The position numbers were made by a program, and so were the translations under genes. A stretch of 64,000 nucleotides of DNA. Source: Pseudoxanthomonas helianthi. Lineage in GTDB: Bacteria > Pseudomonadota > Gammaproteobacteria > Xanthomonadales > Xanthomonadaceae. The stretch's first letter is position 1; the number at the start of each line of letters is the position of its first letter. Below the pieces are notes generated by a model. The model saw only the letters and a program-made list of their open reading frames with translations. It had not been told where the DNA came from and made no database searches. Of the stretch, positions 26,345 through 36,029 are shown one piece after another. Location of the stretch: NCBI RefSeq assembly GCF_017939625.1, contig NZ_JAGKTC010000003.1, positions 372,001 through 436,000 of the forward strand, in the 5' to 3' direction.

Positions 26345-26812
26345 ATGAAGTCCCTGATCGTTTCCCTCGCATTGCTCCCCGCGCTGGTTGCGGCCGGTTC
26401 GGTACACGCGGCCGGCAACAAGCCGCCGACTTCGCGCTGGGAAGCGCGTTCGGCCGGCAAATCCTCGGTCGCCCTGGTGGCAGGTCCGGGCGCGCTGCAA
26501 ACCGTCAGCCTGATGTGCCGCGACGGTGCGCCGGTGATCGCCCTGGTATTGAAACCCGGCCAACCGACCAGCCAGCCCGCGCAACTGGCGATCAATTTCG
26601 GCGTGATGCGCGTCGACCTGCCGCTGACCCGCAGTCCCGACCGCGGCAACATCTGGTACAGCGATCTGCGCGCTTCACCGTTGCCGAAGTTGCTGGCCAG
26701 CCAATCCGGCAAGGCCGCCGTGGCGCTGAACGGTACGCCGCAAGGCGACCTGTCGTTGCAAGGCTCCACCCAAGCCAGTCGCACCGCATTGGGTGCCTGC
26801 TACCGATATTGA
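26345..26812 (+). CDS. Secreted protein of unknown function
   Basis: A 155-aa protein with a clear signal peptide (SLIVSLALLPALVAAGSVHA, probable cleavage near residue 22) and a mature part with two cysteines (LMCRDG and LGACYRY) that could form a disulfide. The rest is predicted beta-rich with no motif I recognise. It is probably periplasmic. It stands alone between kynU and rpfB with 70-160 bases of non-coding DNA on each side. Confidence 0.75.
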   Translation: MKSLIVSLALLPALVAAGSVHAAGNKPPTSRWEARSAGKSSVALVAGPGALQTVSLMCRDGAPVIALVLKPGQPTSQPAQLAINFGVMRVDLPLTRSPDRGNIWYSDLRASPLPKLLASQSGKAAVALNGTPQGDLSLQGSTQASRTALGACYRY

Positions 26813-26973
26813 GTTCGGACACGGGTCGGTATCGAAGAGGCGCCGCGCGGATGCTGCGTCGCAACAGCAAATTCCCCGTCGATCGGCTTCCGATTCCTCC
26901 ATTCGTGACGGTATGCTGCATGGGCTGCGTGCATTCGACGCGCGCGGCCTACTAGCCTGGGGAGGAAGCGAGC

Positions 26974-28656
26974 ATGGTTGCAGATCGGCCTTGGTACGGG
27001 AGCTACCCGCAGGGAGTGCCGCACGAGATCGACATGGACGAATACCGTTCGGTCGTCGACGTGTTCGAAACCGCGGTCGCCCGCTTCCGCGACCTCCCCG
27101 CCTTCAGCAACTTCGGCAAGCGCATCAGTTATGCCGAACTCGACCGGCTGAGCCAGCAGTTCGCCTCGTACCTGCTCAACGAGCTGAAGCTCAAGAAAGG
27201 CGACCGCGTCGCCATCATGATGCCCAACTGCCTGCAGTACCCCATCGCGGTGTTCGGCGTGCTGCGCGCGGGCCTGACCGTGGTCAACGTCAACCCGCTG
27301 TACACGCCGCGCGAACTGAAGCATCAGCTGGTCGACGCCGGTGCCGCTGCGTTGGTGGTGATCGACAACTTCGGCGCCACGGTGCAGGAAGTGATCGCCC
27401 AGACCCCGGTCCGCCACGTGGTCACCACCGGCATGGGCGACCTGCTCGGCTTCCCCAAGGGCGCGCTGATCAACTTCGTGCTGAAGTACGTGAAGAAGCT
27501 GGTGCCCGACTACGACCTGCCGGGTGCTCGACGCTTCAACGATGCGTTGTCGCTGGGCGCGCTGCATGCGCTGCCGCAGGTCGACGTTGCCGCCGAGGAC
27601 ATCGCCTTCCTGCAATACACCGGCGGCACCACCGGCGTGGCCAAGGGCGCGATGCTGACCCACCGCAACCTGGTCGCCAACCTGCAGCAGGCTTCGGCCT
27701 GGCTGGGCCACGAGCTCGAATACGGCCAGGAAGCCATCGTCACCGCGCTGCCGCTGTACCACATCTTCGCGTTGACGGCGAACTGCCTGGTCTTCATCAA
27801 GCTCGGCGGGTTGAACTACCTGATCAGCAACCCGCGCGACATGCCCGGTTTCGTCAAGGAGCTGCGCAAGATCCGCTTCACCGCCATCACCGGCGTCAAC
27901 ACGCTGTTCAATGGCCTGCTCAACACGCCCGGCTTCGACCAGGTCGATTTCTCCAGCCTGAAGATGACCTTGGGCGGCGGCATGGCCGTGCAGCGCGCGG
28001 TGGCCGAGCGCTGGAAGAAAGTCACCGGCGTGACCCTGGTCGAGGCCTACGGCCTGACCGAAACCTCGCCGGCCGCGTGCATCAATCCGTTGACCCTGAA
28101 GGACTACAACGGTTCGATCGGCCTGCCGATCCCGTCCACCGACGCCTGCGTCAAGGACGACGACGGCAACATCTTGGGCATGGGCGAAGTCGGCGAACTG
28201 TGCATCAAGGGCCCGCAGGTGATGAAGGGTTACTGGCAGCGCCCCGAGGAAACCGCCAAGGTCATCGACGCCGACGGTTGGCTGCACACCGGCGACGTGG
28301 CCAAGATGGATGCGAACGGCTACTTCTACATCGTCGACCGCAAGAAGGACATGATCCTGGTCTCCGGCTTCAATGTGTATCCGAACGAGGTCGAAGACGT
28401 GATCGCGGGCCTGGACGGCGTGCTCGAAGTCGCTGCGGTCGGCGTGCCCGACGAGAAGTCCGGCGAGGCGGTCAAGGTATTCATCGTGAAGAAGAACCCC
28501 GCGCTCACGGCCGAGGACGTGAAGGCCTATTGCCGCGAAAACCTGACCGGTTACAAACAGCCCAAATTCGTCGAATTCCGCACCGAACTGCCGAAGACCA
28601 ATGTCGGCAAGATCCTGCGCAAGGAACTGCGCGAGGTCCCCGCCAAGGCTGGCTGA
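26974..28656 (+). CDS. rpfB: Long-chain acyl-CoA ligase, RpfB type
   Basis: ANL-family fatty-acyl-CoA ligase of 560 aa, equivalent to FadD. The AMP-binding P-loop is [19 protein letters not shown]. Further core motifs are [42 protein letters not shown] and the catalytic lysine in [13 protein letters not shown]. In Xanthomonas RpfB activates fatty acids and takes part in DSF turnover and processing. It lies just upstream of rpfF, as in Xanthomonas, but a strong terminator follows it. Confidence 0.93.
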   Translation: MVADRPWYGSYPQGVPHEIDMDEYRSVVDVFETAVARFRDLPAFSNFGKRISYAELDRLSQQFASYLLNELKLKKGDRVAIMMPNCLQYPIAVFGVLRAGLTVVNVNPLYTPRELKHQLVDAGAAALVVIDNFGATVQEVIAQTPVRHVVTTGMGDLLGFPKGALINFVLKYVKKLVPDYDLPGARRFNDALSLGALHALPQVDVAAEDIAFLQYTGGTTGVAKGAMLTHRNLVANLQQASAWLGHELEYGQEAIVTALPLYHIFALTANCLVFIKLGGLNYLISNPRDMPGFVKELRKIRFTAITGVNTLFNGLLNTPGFDQVDFSSLKMTLGGGMAVQRAVAERWKKVTGVTLVEAYGLTETSPAACINPLTLKDYNGSIGLPIPSTDACVKDDDGNILGMGEVGELCIKGPQVMKGYWQRPEETAKVIDADGWLHTGDVAKMDANGYFYIVDRKKDMILVSGFNVYPNEVEDVIAGLDGVLEVAAVGVPDEKSGEAVKVFIVKKNPALTAEDVKAYCRENLTGYKQPKFVEFRTELPKTNVGKILRKELREVPAKAG

Positions 28657-28676
28657 GCCGGGCCGCGGCGGTGGGC

Positions 28677-28702
28677 AAAGGCCGGCGCAAGCCGGCCTTT
28701 TT
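28677..28702 (+). terminator. Rho-independent terminator between rpfB and rpfF
   Basis: A perfect 10-bp stem, AAAGGCCGGC/GCCGGCCTTT, with a four-base GCAA loop and a T-tract (CCTTTTTC) lies 20 bases after the rpfB stop. Confidence 0.9.
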
Positions 28703-28889
28703 CGTGGGCGGCGTCCGGCCCCCGCGCCCGGCCGCCGGGCGCGTATTTGCTACGCAGGTCACGCTTTTCGCCAGACGCCCCTCGACAAGCGGGCCGGCGG
28801 CTGCTAGCGGCGCCCGGCAGGTATAGCATCGTCGCGCGACCGTGCAAACGGTTTCGTCGACCCTGCCATGTCCTATCCGGAGCCTTGCC

Positions 28890-29780
28890 ATGTCCCTGTT
28901 CGAAAACATCCCCGTCGTCCCCGCCCCCTCGTTGATCCGCCACCAGGTCGACGCCGCCAACCAGACCGACTGGTGCTTCATGCACTCCAGTCCGCCGGAC
29001 ATCTACCACCCGTGCTTCTCCGAGCAGCTGCTGAACGAAATGAAGCACAGCCAGGACGTGTTGCGCCGCCGCCTGTCCGCCGATACCGATCCGCAGGCCG
29101 GCATCCACCACCTGGTGCTGGCTTCGGACGATCCCAACGTGTTCAACCTCGGCGGCGACCTTTCGCTGTTCCTCAAGCTGATCCGCAGCGGCAACCGCGG
29201 TCGCCTGCTCGAGTACGCACGCCTGTGCGTGGAAGTGGCGTACAACTTCTCGCGCCTGTACGAAGACCGCGTGCACAGCATCGCGGTGATCCAGGGCGAC
29301 GCGCTCGGCGGCGGCTTCGAAGCGGCGCTGTGCTGCCACACGATCATCGCCGAGGAAGGCGCCGGCATGGGTTTCCCCGAAGTCCTGTTCGACCTGTTCC
29401 CGGGCATGGGCGCGTACACCTTCCTGACCCGCCGGGTGCCGGCCGCGAAGGCCGAACGCATGATGCTGGACGCGCGCACCTATCCGGTCGAGGAATTGCT
29501 GGAAATGGGCGTGGTCGACTACGTCGTGCCGAAGGGCGAAGGCCAGCAGTTCGCGCGCGAACTGATCCGCAGGCACAAGCGCATGGGCAACGCGTTGCGT
29601 TCGATGAATTCGGTGCGCCAGGCCAGCAAGCCGGTGACGCTGGACGAACTGCTGGCGGTGACCACCGAATGGGTCGATGCGGCGATGCGCCTCAACGAAC
29701 GCGCCCTGCGCACCATGGAACGCCTGGTCCGCGCGCAGCAGCGTCGTGCCGAAACCACGCCGCAGGCCATCTCGGCCTGA
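28890..29780 (+). CDS. rpfF: DSF synthase RpfF (enoyl-CoA hydratase/thioesterase fold)
   Basis: Crotonase-superfamily enzyme of 296 aa that makes the diffusible signal factor (cis-2-unsaturated fatty acids) from 3-hydroxyacyl-ACP. The two catalytic glutamates of RpfF are conserved as Glu144 (LGGGFEAALCC) and Glu164 (MGFPEVLFDLF), with the same 20-residue spacing as in Xanthomonas. The start at 28890 (MSLFENIPVV) fits the family; an upstream in-frame ATG would add 16 residues. It converges on rpfC. The terminator after rpfB means rpfF probably has its own promoter in 28703-28889. Confidence 0.95.
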   Translation: MSLFENIPVVPAPSLIRHQVDAANQTDWCFMHSSPPDIYHPCFSEQLLNEMKHSQDVLRRRLSADTDPQAGIHHLVLASDDPNVFNLGGDLSLFLKLIRSGNRGRLLEYARLCVEVAYNFSRLYEDRVHSIAVIQGDALGGGFEAALCCHTIIAEEGAGMGFPEVLFDLFPGMGAYTFLTRRVPAAKAERMMLDARTYPVEELLEMGVVDYVVPKGEGQQFARELIRRHKRMGNALRSMNSVRQASKPVTLDELLAVTTEWVDAAMRLNERALRTMERLVRAQQRRAETTPQAISA

Positions 29781-29796
29781 TCAGCGGGGGAAGAAG

Positions 29797-29821
29797 CTGG
29801 CGGCGACTGGGAGGCCGCCAG
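29797..29821. terminator. Hairpin between convergent rpfF and rpfC
   Basis: Perfect 8-bp arms, CTGGCGGC/GCCGCCAG, with a nine-base loop lie in the 90-base gap between the two stop codons. There is no T-tract on either side, so it is only a possible bidirectional terminator. Confidence 0.5.
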
Positions 29822-29870
29822 ACGGGGGAATCGTAGGGAAGCCCGGCATGGGCAGGGGGAAACGCCCGAA

Positions 29871-32012
29871 TCAGGAAGCGTCGTGGCCCTTGGGCGATGA
29901 CGATTCCGGTGCGGTCGGCGTGGCGCGCAACAGGCGGGCCACTTCGTCGCGCACCTGCCGGGAAACCACGGCCAGTTGCTTGGACAGCGCCTCGACCTGC
30001 CGCTGCCGGTCGCGGGCCAGTACATCGTCGGCCGCCTTGAGGATGCGCGAGCAATCCTCGGCGATGCGCTGCGCGCCGAGGTTCTCGGCCACGCCCTTGA
30101 AGGCGTGCGCGGCATCGCGGTACTCGGCCCAGCGCGACGCGCCGCCATGGCGCTCCATGTCCTGCAGGCATCCGGAGGCGTCCTTCAGGCACTGCTCGAC
30201 GAAATCGCGCAGGAAGTTCCCGCCCAGGCCCATCTCGGCCAACTCTTTCAGGATCGACGGCTCGATCGCCTTCGGCTCGCTGTTGCCGACGGGCCGCACC
30301 GCGGGCACCTGGCGTTGCCCGATCACGTCGGCGATGGTGTCGAGCAACCGGCCGACCACCACCGGCTTGGTCAGAAACGCCCTCGCGCCGGCCTCCTGCG
30401 CTTCGCGCACGGCCTGCGGCGTGGCATCGGCGCTGAGCACGATGACCGGCGTGCGTTCGCGCCCGGCCTGCATGAAACGCAGTTCGCGGACCACGTCCAG
30501 GCCGCTGATCCGCGGCATGTGCATGTCGATCACCGCCAGGTCGATGTTGCCGTCCGCAAGCAGGTCCAGCGCCTGTTCGCCGTCGTTCGCCGCCTGCACG
30601 CGGTGCCCGGCGCGCTCCAGGATGCGGGTCAACACGACCCGGTTGGCCATCTGGTCGTCGGCGATCACGACGCGCAGCGGCCGCACCTTCGCCTTGTGGC
30701 GGACGAAGGCATTGTCGAAGGACACCACGTTGCCGGCTTCGCCACGCCCGTCCGCCTCGCGCATCCGCATCGGCACGCGGACCCAGAAATGGCTGCCGCC
30801 GCCTGCGTTGTCCTCCAGCCCGATCTCGCCTTCCATCAGCGCGACCAGGGTCTTGGCGATGGTCGTGCCCAGGCCGATGCCGTCGAAGCGGCGCGACGGC
30901 CCGGTATCCACCTGCTCGAACGCGCCGAAGATGCGCTCCTTGGATTGCGCGGGCACGCCGATGCCCGTGTCGCGCACCGAGAACTGCAACTGCACCCGGT
31001 CGCCCTCGCGCTTCAGCGCATTCACGGTCAGCGCGACGCCGCCGCGCTCGGTGAACTTGATCGCGTTGTGCATCAGGTTGAGCAGGACCTGGGTCAGGTG
31101 TGCGCCGTCGCCGTGCAACAGCAGCGGCACGTCCTTGTCGATCGATGCGGTAAGCTGCAGGCCCTTGCCCGCGGCCAGCGGCTGCAGCATGGTCTGCAGG
31201 CGGCGGATCTGCTGCGACAGGTCGAAATCCGCATCCTTGCGCTGGACCTTGCCGGCCTCGATCGCGGAGATGTCCAGCACGTCCTCGACCAGCAGCAGCA
31301 GGGTCTGCGCCGAGGTGTGGATGACTTCCGCGTATTCCTTCTGTTCCGGCTCGAGACGCGTGCCGCGCATCAGTTCGGCCATGCCGATGATGCCGTTGAG
31401 CGGCGAGCGGAACTCGTGGCTCATGGTGGCCAGGAACCGGCTCTTGGCCGCGTTGGCGCGGCGCGCTTCCTCGGTCGCGCGATGCAGGGTCTTCATCAGC
31501 GACGACAGGTATCCGGGAATCGCTATCAACCCGCACCACAGGCCGACGGCGAGGTAAGGTTGCCGCTGCCAGTAATCGCTGTTCGCCACCGCCACGGTGA
31601 AGGCGCTGACCGCCAGCGCTATCGCCGAATACAGATAGGCCGTGCCGTAGCGCATGCCGTTGCCGATCGTGACCCACATGATGATCACGTACAGCGGCGC
31701 CAGCGCCGCCGGGTTGAGCGACATCAGCGCGGCCAGCGTGGTGTAGTCGGCCAGCATGCCCAGCGTGCGCCGCGTGTGCGACACGCCCGGATTGACCAGG
31801 ATCGCGACGATCAGGCCCATGCCGACCGCGGCTTCGACGGCCATGATCAGCACCATCGCGCCGAGGTTGCCGTCGTCGCTGCGATACCGCCCGATGAACC
31901 ACAGGTAGGCCAGGATCAGGCAGGCGATGGCCAACCGCACGATCGCCTGCCCATGCTCGCTGTCGGGCCGTTGCGACAGCCGGAGCTTCAGCCGTGGCAG
32001 CAGGCGGTTCAT
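29871..32012 (-). CDS. rpfC: DSF sensor hybrid histidine kinase RpfC
   Basis: Hybrid sensor kinase of 713 aa. About five membrane helices (residues 23-172) form the DSF sensor. Then come the kinase with His199 (TMSHEFRSPLNG) and ATP-binding boxes (LMHNAIKFTE, DTGIGVP, FDGIGLGTTIAKTL), a receiver domain with Asp496 (AVIDMHMPR) and Lys549 (LTKP), and a C-terminal HPt domain with His636 (AAHAFKGVAE). In Xanthomonas RpfC phosphorylates RpfG on sensing DSF and also restrains RpfF. It lies four bases after rpfG and should be co-transcribed with it. Confidence 0.95.
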   Translation of the reverse strand: MNRLLPRLKLRLSQRPDSEHGQAIVRLAIACLILAYLWFIGRYRSDDGNLGAMVLIMAVEAAVGMGLIVAILVNPGVSHTRRTLGMLADYTTLAALMSLNPAALAPLYVIIMWVTIGNGMRYGTAYLYSAIALAVSAFTVAVANSDYWQRQPYLAVGLWCGLIAIPGYLSSLMKTLHRATEEARRANAAKSRFLATMSHEFRSPLNGIIGMAELMRGTRLEPEQKEYAEVIHTSAQTLLLLVEDVLDISAIEAGKVQRKDADFDLSQQIRRLQTMLQPLAAGKGLQLTASIDKDVPLLLHGDGAHLTQVLLNLMHNAIKFTERGGVALTVNALKREGDRVQLQFSVRDTGIGVPAQSKERIFGAFEQVDTGPSRRFDGIGLGTTIAKTLVALMEGEIGLEDNAGGGSHFWVRVPMRMREADGRGEAGNVVSFDNAFVRHKAKVRPLRVVIADDQMANRVVLTRILERAGHRVQAANDGEQALDLLADGNIDLAVIDMHMPRISGLDVVRELRFMQAGRERTPVIVLSADATPQAVREAQEAGARAFLTKPVVVGRLLDTIADVIGQRQVPAVRPVGNSEPKAIEPSILKELAEMGLGGNFLRDFVEQCLKDASGCLQDMERHGGASRWAEYRDAAHAFKGVAENLGAQRIAEDCSRILKAADDVLARDRQRQVEALSKQLAVVSRQVRDEVARLLRATPTAPESSSPKGHDAS

Positions 32013-32016
32013 CCGG

Positions 32017-33189
32017 CTAGGCCGCGCCCGGACGGGTCTGTGCGGTGGAGAACCGGGCGCAGATGTCTTCCAGCCGGTCCATGTCGCGGGTCAGCGCATC
32101 GACGCAGGCCGGGTCGAACAGGCGGCCGCGCTGCTCGCGCAGGTAGTCGAGCGCGGCCTCGATGCTCCAGGCCGGCTTGTACGGCCGCGGCGAGATCAGC
32201 GCATCGAACACGTCGGCGACGGCCACGATGCGCGCCTCCAGCGGAATCTCCTCGCCGGCCAGCCCGTCGGGATAGCCGCTGCCGTCGTAGCGCTCGTGGT
32301 GGCGCAGGGCGATCGCCGCGCCGGCCTGGATGAAGCGGTTGTGGCTACCGCTGAGCAGTTCGAAGCCAAGCTTCGGGTGCCGGCGCATGATCTCGATCTC
32401 GGACTGGACCAGCGGGCCCGGCTTCATCAGCACGGCGTCGGGAATCGCGATCTTGCCCAGGTCGTGCAGCGGCGCGGCCAGTTCGATCATCCGCGCTTCG
32501 TCTTCGGACAGGCCGAGCTGTTCGGCGATCAGGCCGGCGACATGGGCCATGCGTTCCAGGTAGGCGCTGGTGCCCGCGTCGCGGTATTCGATGGCACGGG
32601 CCAGGCGGAACAGGGTCTCGCGTTCTCGTTCCTCCACCTCGTGCATGCTCGACAGCAGGCGCTGTTCCAGCGACAGGGCGCGCTGCTTGACGGTTTCCGA
32701 CTGCTGCCGGAGCTGCAGCAGGTTGCGGCAGCGGGCGCGCAGTTCGCGCGGACGCACCGGCTTGACCAGGAAGTCGATGACCCCGGCGTCCAGCGCCGCC
32801 TGGCGGATCGGCTCGTCGCCGACCACGGTCACCAGGATGATCGGGATGTCGCGGTGGGCCGGCAACCGGCGGAAGCGCCGGGCGAACTCCAGCCCGTCCA
32901 TGCCCGGCATCCGGTAATCCAGCAGCAACAGGTCGGCGTGGTGCTGGGTGCACCAGTCCAGGGCTGCCTGCGGATCGCCGAAGTCGTGCACGGCCAATTC
33001 GCTGGCGATGTCTTCGATGATGTGGCGCAGCATGCTGCGGGCCGAAACCTGATCATCGACGATGACGATGTCCAAACGTTGTCTCCCCTCGGCGGACCAC
33101 GGCCCGCCGAAAGCCTGAGGATAATCCGACGTGTCCAATACGGACACTAATTGTTCGAGGTCCTGACAAGCCATACGCAAATCACGCAT
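32017..33189 (-). CDS. rpfG: HD-GYP cyclic-di-GMP phosphodiesterase response regulator RpfG
   Basis: Response regulator of about 390 aa with an N-terminal receiver domain (VIVDDQVSARSML, phosphoacceptor in LLLLDYRMPGMDG, Lys in FLVKPVRP) and a C-terminal HD-GYP domain (LHDLGKIAIPDAV, RRHPKLGFELL, HHERYDGSGYPDGL). It degrades cyclic-di-GMP when phosphorylated by RpfC, linking DSF to virulence or biofilm genes. I chose ATG 33189 (MRDLRMACQ); a TTG at 33201 and an ATG at 33174 are alternatives, none with a clear ribosome site. No rpfH-like gene separates it from rpfC. Confidence 0.95.
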   Translation of the reverse strand: MRDLRMACQDLEQLVSVLDTSDYPQAFGGPWSAEGRQRLDIVIVDDQVSARSMLRHIIEDIASELAVHDFGDPQAALDWCTQHHADLLLLDYRMPGMDGLEFARRFRRLPAHRDIPIILVTVVGDEPIRQAALDAGVIDFLVKPVRPRELRARCRNLLQLRQQSETVKQRALSLEQRLLSSMHEVEERERETLFRLARAIEYRDAGTSAYLERMAHVAGLIAEQLGLSEDEARMIELAAPLHDLGKIAIPDAVLMKPGPLVQSEIEIMRRHPKLGFELLSGSHNRFIQAGAAIALRHHERYDGSGYPDGLAGEEIPLEARIVAVADVFDALISPRPYKPAWSIEAALDYLREQRGRLFDPACVDALTRDMDRLEDICARFSTAQTRPGAA

Positions 33190-33233
33190 GAAACATGCCA
33201 AGGTTATGCAAATCGGCGCCGCCCGCGGCCGTT

Positions 33234-34751
33234 TCAGCCCTGGTTTTCGGGCCGCATGTACGGAAAGAGCAGTACGTCACGGATGGAAGCCGAACCAGTC
33301 AGCAGCATGACCAGGCGGTCGATGCCGATGCCCAGGCCGCCGGTGGGGGCCATGCCGTACTCCAGCGCCCGGATGTAGTCGGCATCGAAATGCATGGCCT
33401 CGTCGTCGCCGCCCTCCTTCGCTTCGACCTGGGCCCGGAAGCGCGCCGCCTGGTCCTCGGGATCGTTGAGTTCGGAGAAGCCGTTGGCCAGTTCCTTGCC
33501 GTTGATGAACAGCTCGAAGCGGTCGGTATAGCCCGGTTCGGTGTCGCTGGCCCGGGCCAGCGGCGAGACCTCGACCGGGTGGTCGGTGATGAAGGTCGGC
33601 TGCACCAGGGTGTGCTCGACCGTGGCCTCGAAGATCTCCAGCAGCAGCTTGCCCCAGCCGTAGGACGGCTTGACCCTGATCTTCAGCCGCTCGCAATGGC
33701 GCAGCAGCGCCTCGCGGTCGGTGCAGTCGGCGGCGGAGATTTCCGGGTTGTGGTGGCGTACCGCCTCGTCCATGCGCCAGCGGCGGAATTTCGGGCCCAG
33801 GTCGATCTCCGCCCCGTCCCATTCCACCTGGGTGGTGCCCAGCACCTTCTGCGCGGTATCGCGAATGACGTTTTCGGTCAGATCCATCACCTCGTGGTAC
33901 GTGGCATACGCCTCGTACAGTTCGAGCATGGTGAATTCGGGGTTATGCCGGGTGCTGACGCCTTCGTTGCGGAAGTTGCGGTTGATCTCGTACACCCGTT
34001 CCAGCCCGCCGACGACCAGGCGCTTCAGGTACAGCTCCGGCGCGACGCGCAGGTACAGGTCCAGGCCCAATGCGTTGTGGTGGGTGGTGAACGGCTTGGC
34101 GGTGGCGCCGCCGGGGATGTAATGCATCATCGGCGTTTCCACTTCGAGGAAGCGCCGCGCGTCCAGCCATTCGCGGATGGCGCGGATGATCTTCGAGCGC
34201 TTGATGAAGACTTCGCGCGCCTCGGGGGTGACGATCAGGTCGACGTAGCGCTGGCGGTAGCGCTGTTCGACGTCGCTCAGGCCATGCCACTTGTCCGGCA
34301 GCGGGCGCAGCGACTTGGTCAGCAGGCGCAGGCTGGTCGCCTTGACCGACAACTCGCCGGTCTTGGTGCGGGTCAGGCCGCCCTCCACCGCGACGATGTC
34401 GCCGACGTCCCAGCCCTTGAACGCGTCATAGGCCGGGCCCAGCGTGTTCGATTGCAGGAACAGCTGGATGCGTCCGGATTCGTCCTGGACCTGGGCGAAG
34501 CTGGCCTTGCCCATCACCCGCTTGGCCAGCAGGCGCCCGGCCAGCTTCACCGTGCGGTTGGCGGCTTCCAGCGCTTCGGCGGTCCACTGCTCCGCGTCGG
34601 CGAATTCGGCCTGCAGGTCGCCTGCGTAGTGTTCGCGGCGGAAGTCGTTGGGGAACGCGATGCCCTGCCCGCGCAGTGCGGTCAATTTGCCGCGGCGTTC
34701 GGCGATGAGGCTGTTTTCGTCGACGGCGGGCTGGGCGGTGGGTTCGGTCAT
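33234..34751 (-). CDS. lysS: Lysyl-tRNA synthetase (class II)
   Basis: Class IIb synthetase of 505 aa. The N-terminal anticodon-binding OB fold includes [20 protein letters not shown]. Class II motif 1 lies in [20 protein letters not shown], motif 2 in [20 protein letters not shown] and motif 3 in [17 protein letters not shown]. The start at 34751 (MTEPTAQPA) is preferred because a longer frame would enter the repeat at 34782. It lies between prfB and rpfG in the order found in Xanthomonas rpf clusters. Confidence 0.97.
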   Translation of the reverse strand: MTEPTAQPAVDENSLIAERRGKLTALRGQGIAFPNDFRREHYAGDLQAEFADAEQWTAEALEAANRTVKLAGRLLAKRVMGKASFAQVQDESGRIQLFLQSNTLGPAYDAFKGWDVGDIVAVEGGLTRTKTGELSVKATSLRLLTKSLRPLPDKWHGLSDVEQRYRQRYVDLIVTPEAREVFIKRSKIIRAIREWLDARRFLEVETPMMHYIPGGATAKPFTTHHNALGLDLYLRVAPELYLKRLVVGGLERVYEINRNFRNEGVSTRHNPEFTMLELYEAYATYHEVMDLTENVIRDTAQKVLGTTQVEWDGAEIDLGPKFRRWRMDEAVRHHNPEISAADCTDREALLRHCERLKIRVKPSYGWGKLLLEIFEATVEHTLVQPTFITDHPVEVSPLARASDTEPGYTDRFELFINGKELANGFSELNDPEDQAARFRAQVEAKEGGDDEAMHFDADYIRALEYGMAPTGGLGIGIDRLVMLLTGSASIRDVLLFPYMRPENQG

Positions 34752-34781
34752 GTTGGTTCGCGGGGAGATGTGTTCTTGGTT

Positions 34782-34832
34782 GCGGGAGCGCGACGATGGC
34801 CGGAAAGGCATCGCGACTTACGTCGCTCCCGC
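34782..34832. repeat. Degenerate REP-I pair between prfB and lysS
   Basis: The right unit, TCGCGACTTACGTCGCTCCC, is intact. The left keeps the GCGGGAGCG head, but its palindrome has decayed (CGACGATGGCCGG). It lies in the 99-base gap between two co-directional genes. Confidence 0.7.
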
Positions 34833-34850
34833 CGGATGGATCATCGCCGA

Positions 34851-35976
34851 TTACGCGTCGATGCGCTTGGCGCCGGCATCCAGGCCGGCCTTCAGGCTGC
34901 CTTCGAGGAACTCGTCGAGGTCGCCGTCCAGCACCTTCTGCGTGTCGCTGCGTTCGATGCCGGTGCGAAGGTCCTTAATCCGCGACTGGTCGAGCACGTA
35001 GTTGCGGATCTGGCTGCCCCAGCCGATGTCGGACTTGGTCGCTTCCAGTGCGTTCTTCTCGGCATTGCGCTTCTGGATCTCGATCTCGTACAGCTTGGCC
35101 TTCAGCATCTTCATCGCGCGGTCGCGGTTGGCGTGCTGGCTGCGCTCGGTCTGGCAGGCCACGACCACGCCGCTGGGCACGTGGGTGATGCGCACCGCGG
35201 ACTCGGTCTTGTTGACGTGCTGGCCGCCGGCGCCGGACGAGCGGTACACGTCGGTCTTCAGGTCGGCCGGGTTGATCTCGATGTCGATGTTGTCGTCGAC
35301 TTCCGGCGAAACGAACACGCTGGTGAAACTGGTGTGGCGGCGGTTGTCCGAATCGAACGGCGACTTGCGCACCAGCCGGTGCACGCCGATCTCGGTCTTC
35401 AGCCAGCCGTAGGCGTAGTCGCCTTCGACGCGGAAGGTCGCCGACTTGATGCCCGCGACTTCGCCGGCCGAGGCTTCCATCAGCTCGACCTTCCAGCCGC
35501 GCGATTCGGCCCAGCGCAGGTACATGCGCAGCAGGATTTCCGCCCAGTCCTGCGCCTCGGTGCCGCCGGCGCCGGCCTGGATGTCGACGAAGGCGTTGGC
35601 GCTGTCCATCTCGCCGGAGAACATGCGCTGGAATTCCAGCTTGTCCACGCCGCCGGCATAGCGCTCGACGTCGGCCTGCACGGCCAGCGCGGTTTCCTCG
35701 TCGCTTTCCATCTCGGCCAGCTCTAGCAGTTCTTCGGCGCCGGACAGGCCTTCGTCAAGGTCGCGGATGCCGTTGACGGTCTTGTCCAGCAGCGAACGCT
35801 CGCGGCCGAGCTGCTGGGCGTATTCGGGGTTGTTCCAGATGTCCGGGCTTTCCAGCTCGCGGCTTACTTCTTCCAGGCGCTCGCGCTTGGCATCGTAGTC
35901 AAAGATACCCCCGGAGCGAGGCCAACCTTTGCTGCAGATCGGCGATGCGCTGGCGGATGGGGTTCAGTTCGATCAT
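34851..35976 (-). CDS. prfB: Peptide chain release factor 2, with programmed +1 frameshift
   Basis: RF2, which releases peptides at UGA and UAA. The first 25 codons ([10 protein letters not shown]...LRGYL) end in an in-frame TGA at 35899-35901. A +1 shift at CTT then gives [12 protein letters not shown] and the long frame, for a total of 374 aa. The stop-recognition SPF tripeptide is present ([10 protein letters not shown]), as is the catalytic GGQ loop ([17 protein letters not shown]). The frameshift is autoregulatory: scarce RF2 slows termination at UGA and favours the shift. This is not a broken gene. Confidence 0.96.
35899..35912 (-). promoter_or_regulatory. prfB: Programmed +1 frameshift site of prfB
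   Basis: On the minus strand GGGGGTATCTTTGACTAC holds the slippery CTT followed by TGA-C, with the Shine-Dalgarno-like GGGGG three bases before CTT. It matches the classical RF2 site except for one base before the G-run. Confidence 0.95.
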
Positions 35977-36029
35977 GACGGGGGAAAATATCGGGAAAAC
36001 GGCCGCAGATTCTAGCAGCCCTGCCCGCT

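Noticed and set aside
28657-28889. rpfB-rpfF as one simple transcript
   Set aside because: A strong intrinsic terminator lies between them, so a single transcript is not the default reading, though some read-through is possible.
35711-35976. prfB as a truncated or frameshifted pseudogene
   Set aside because: The break coincides with the classical RF2 programmed frameshift site and the downstream frame continues with normal RF2 sequence.
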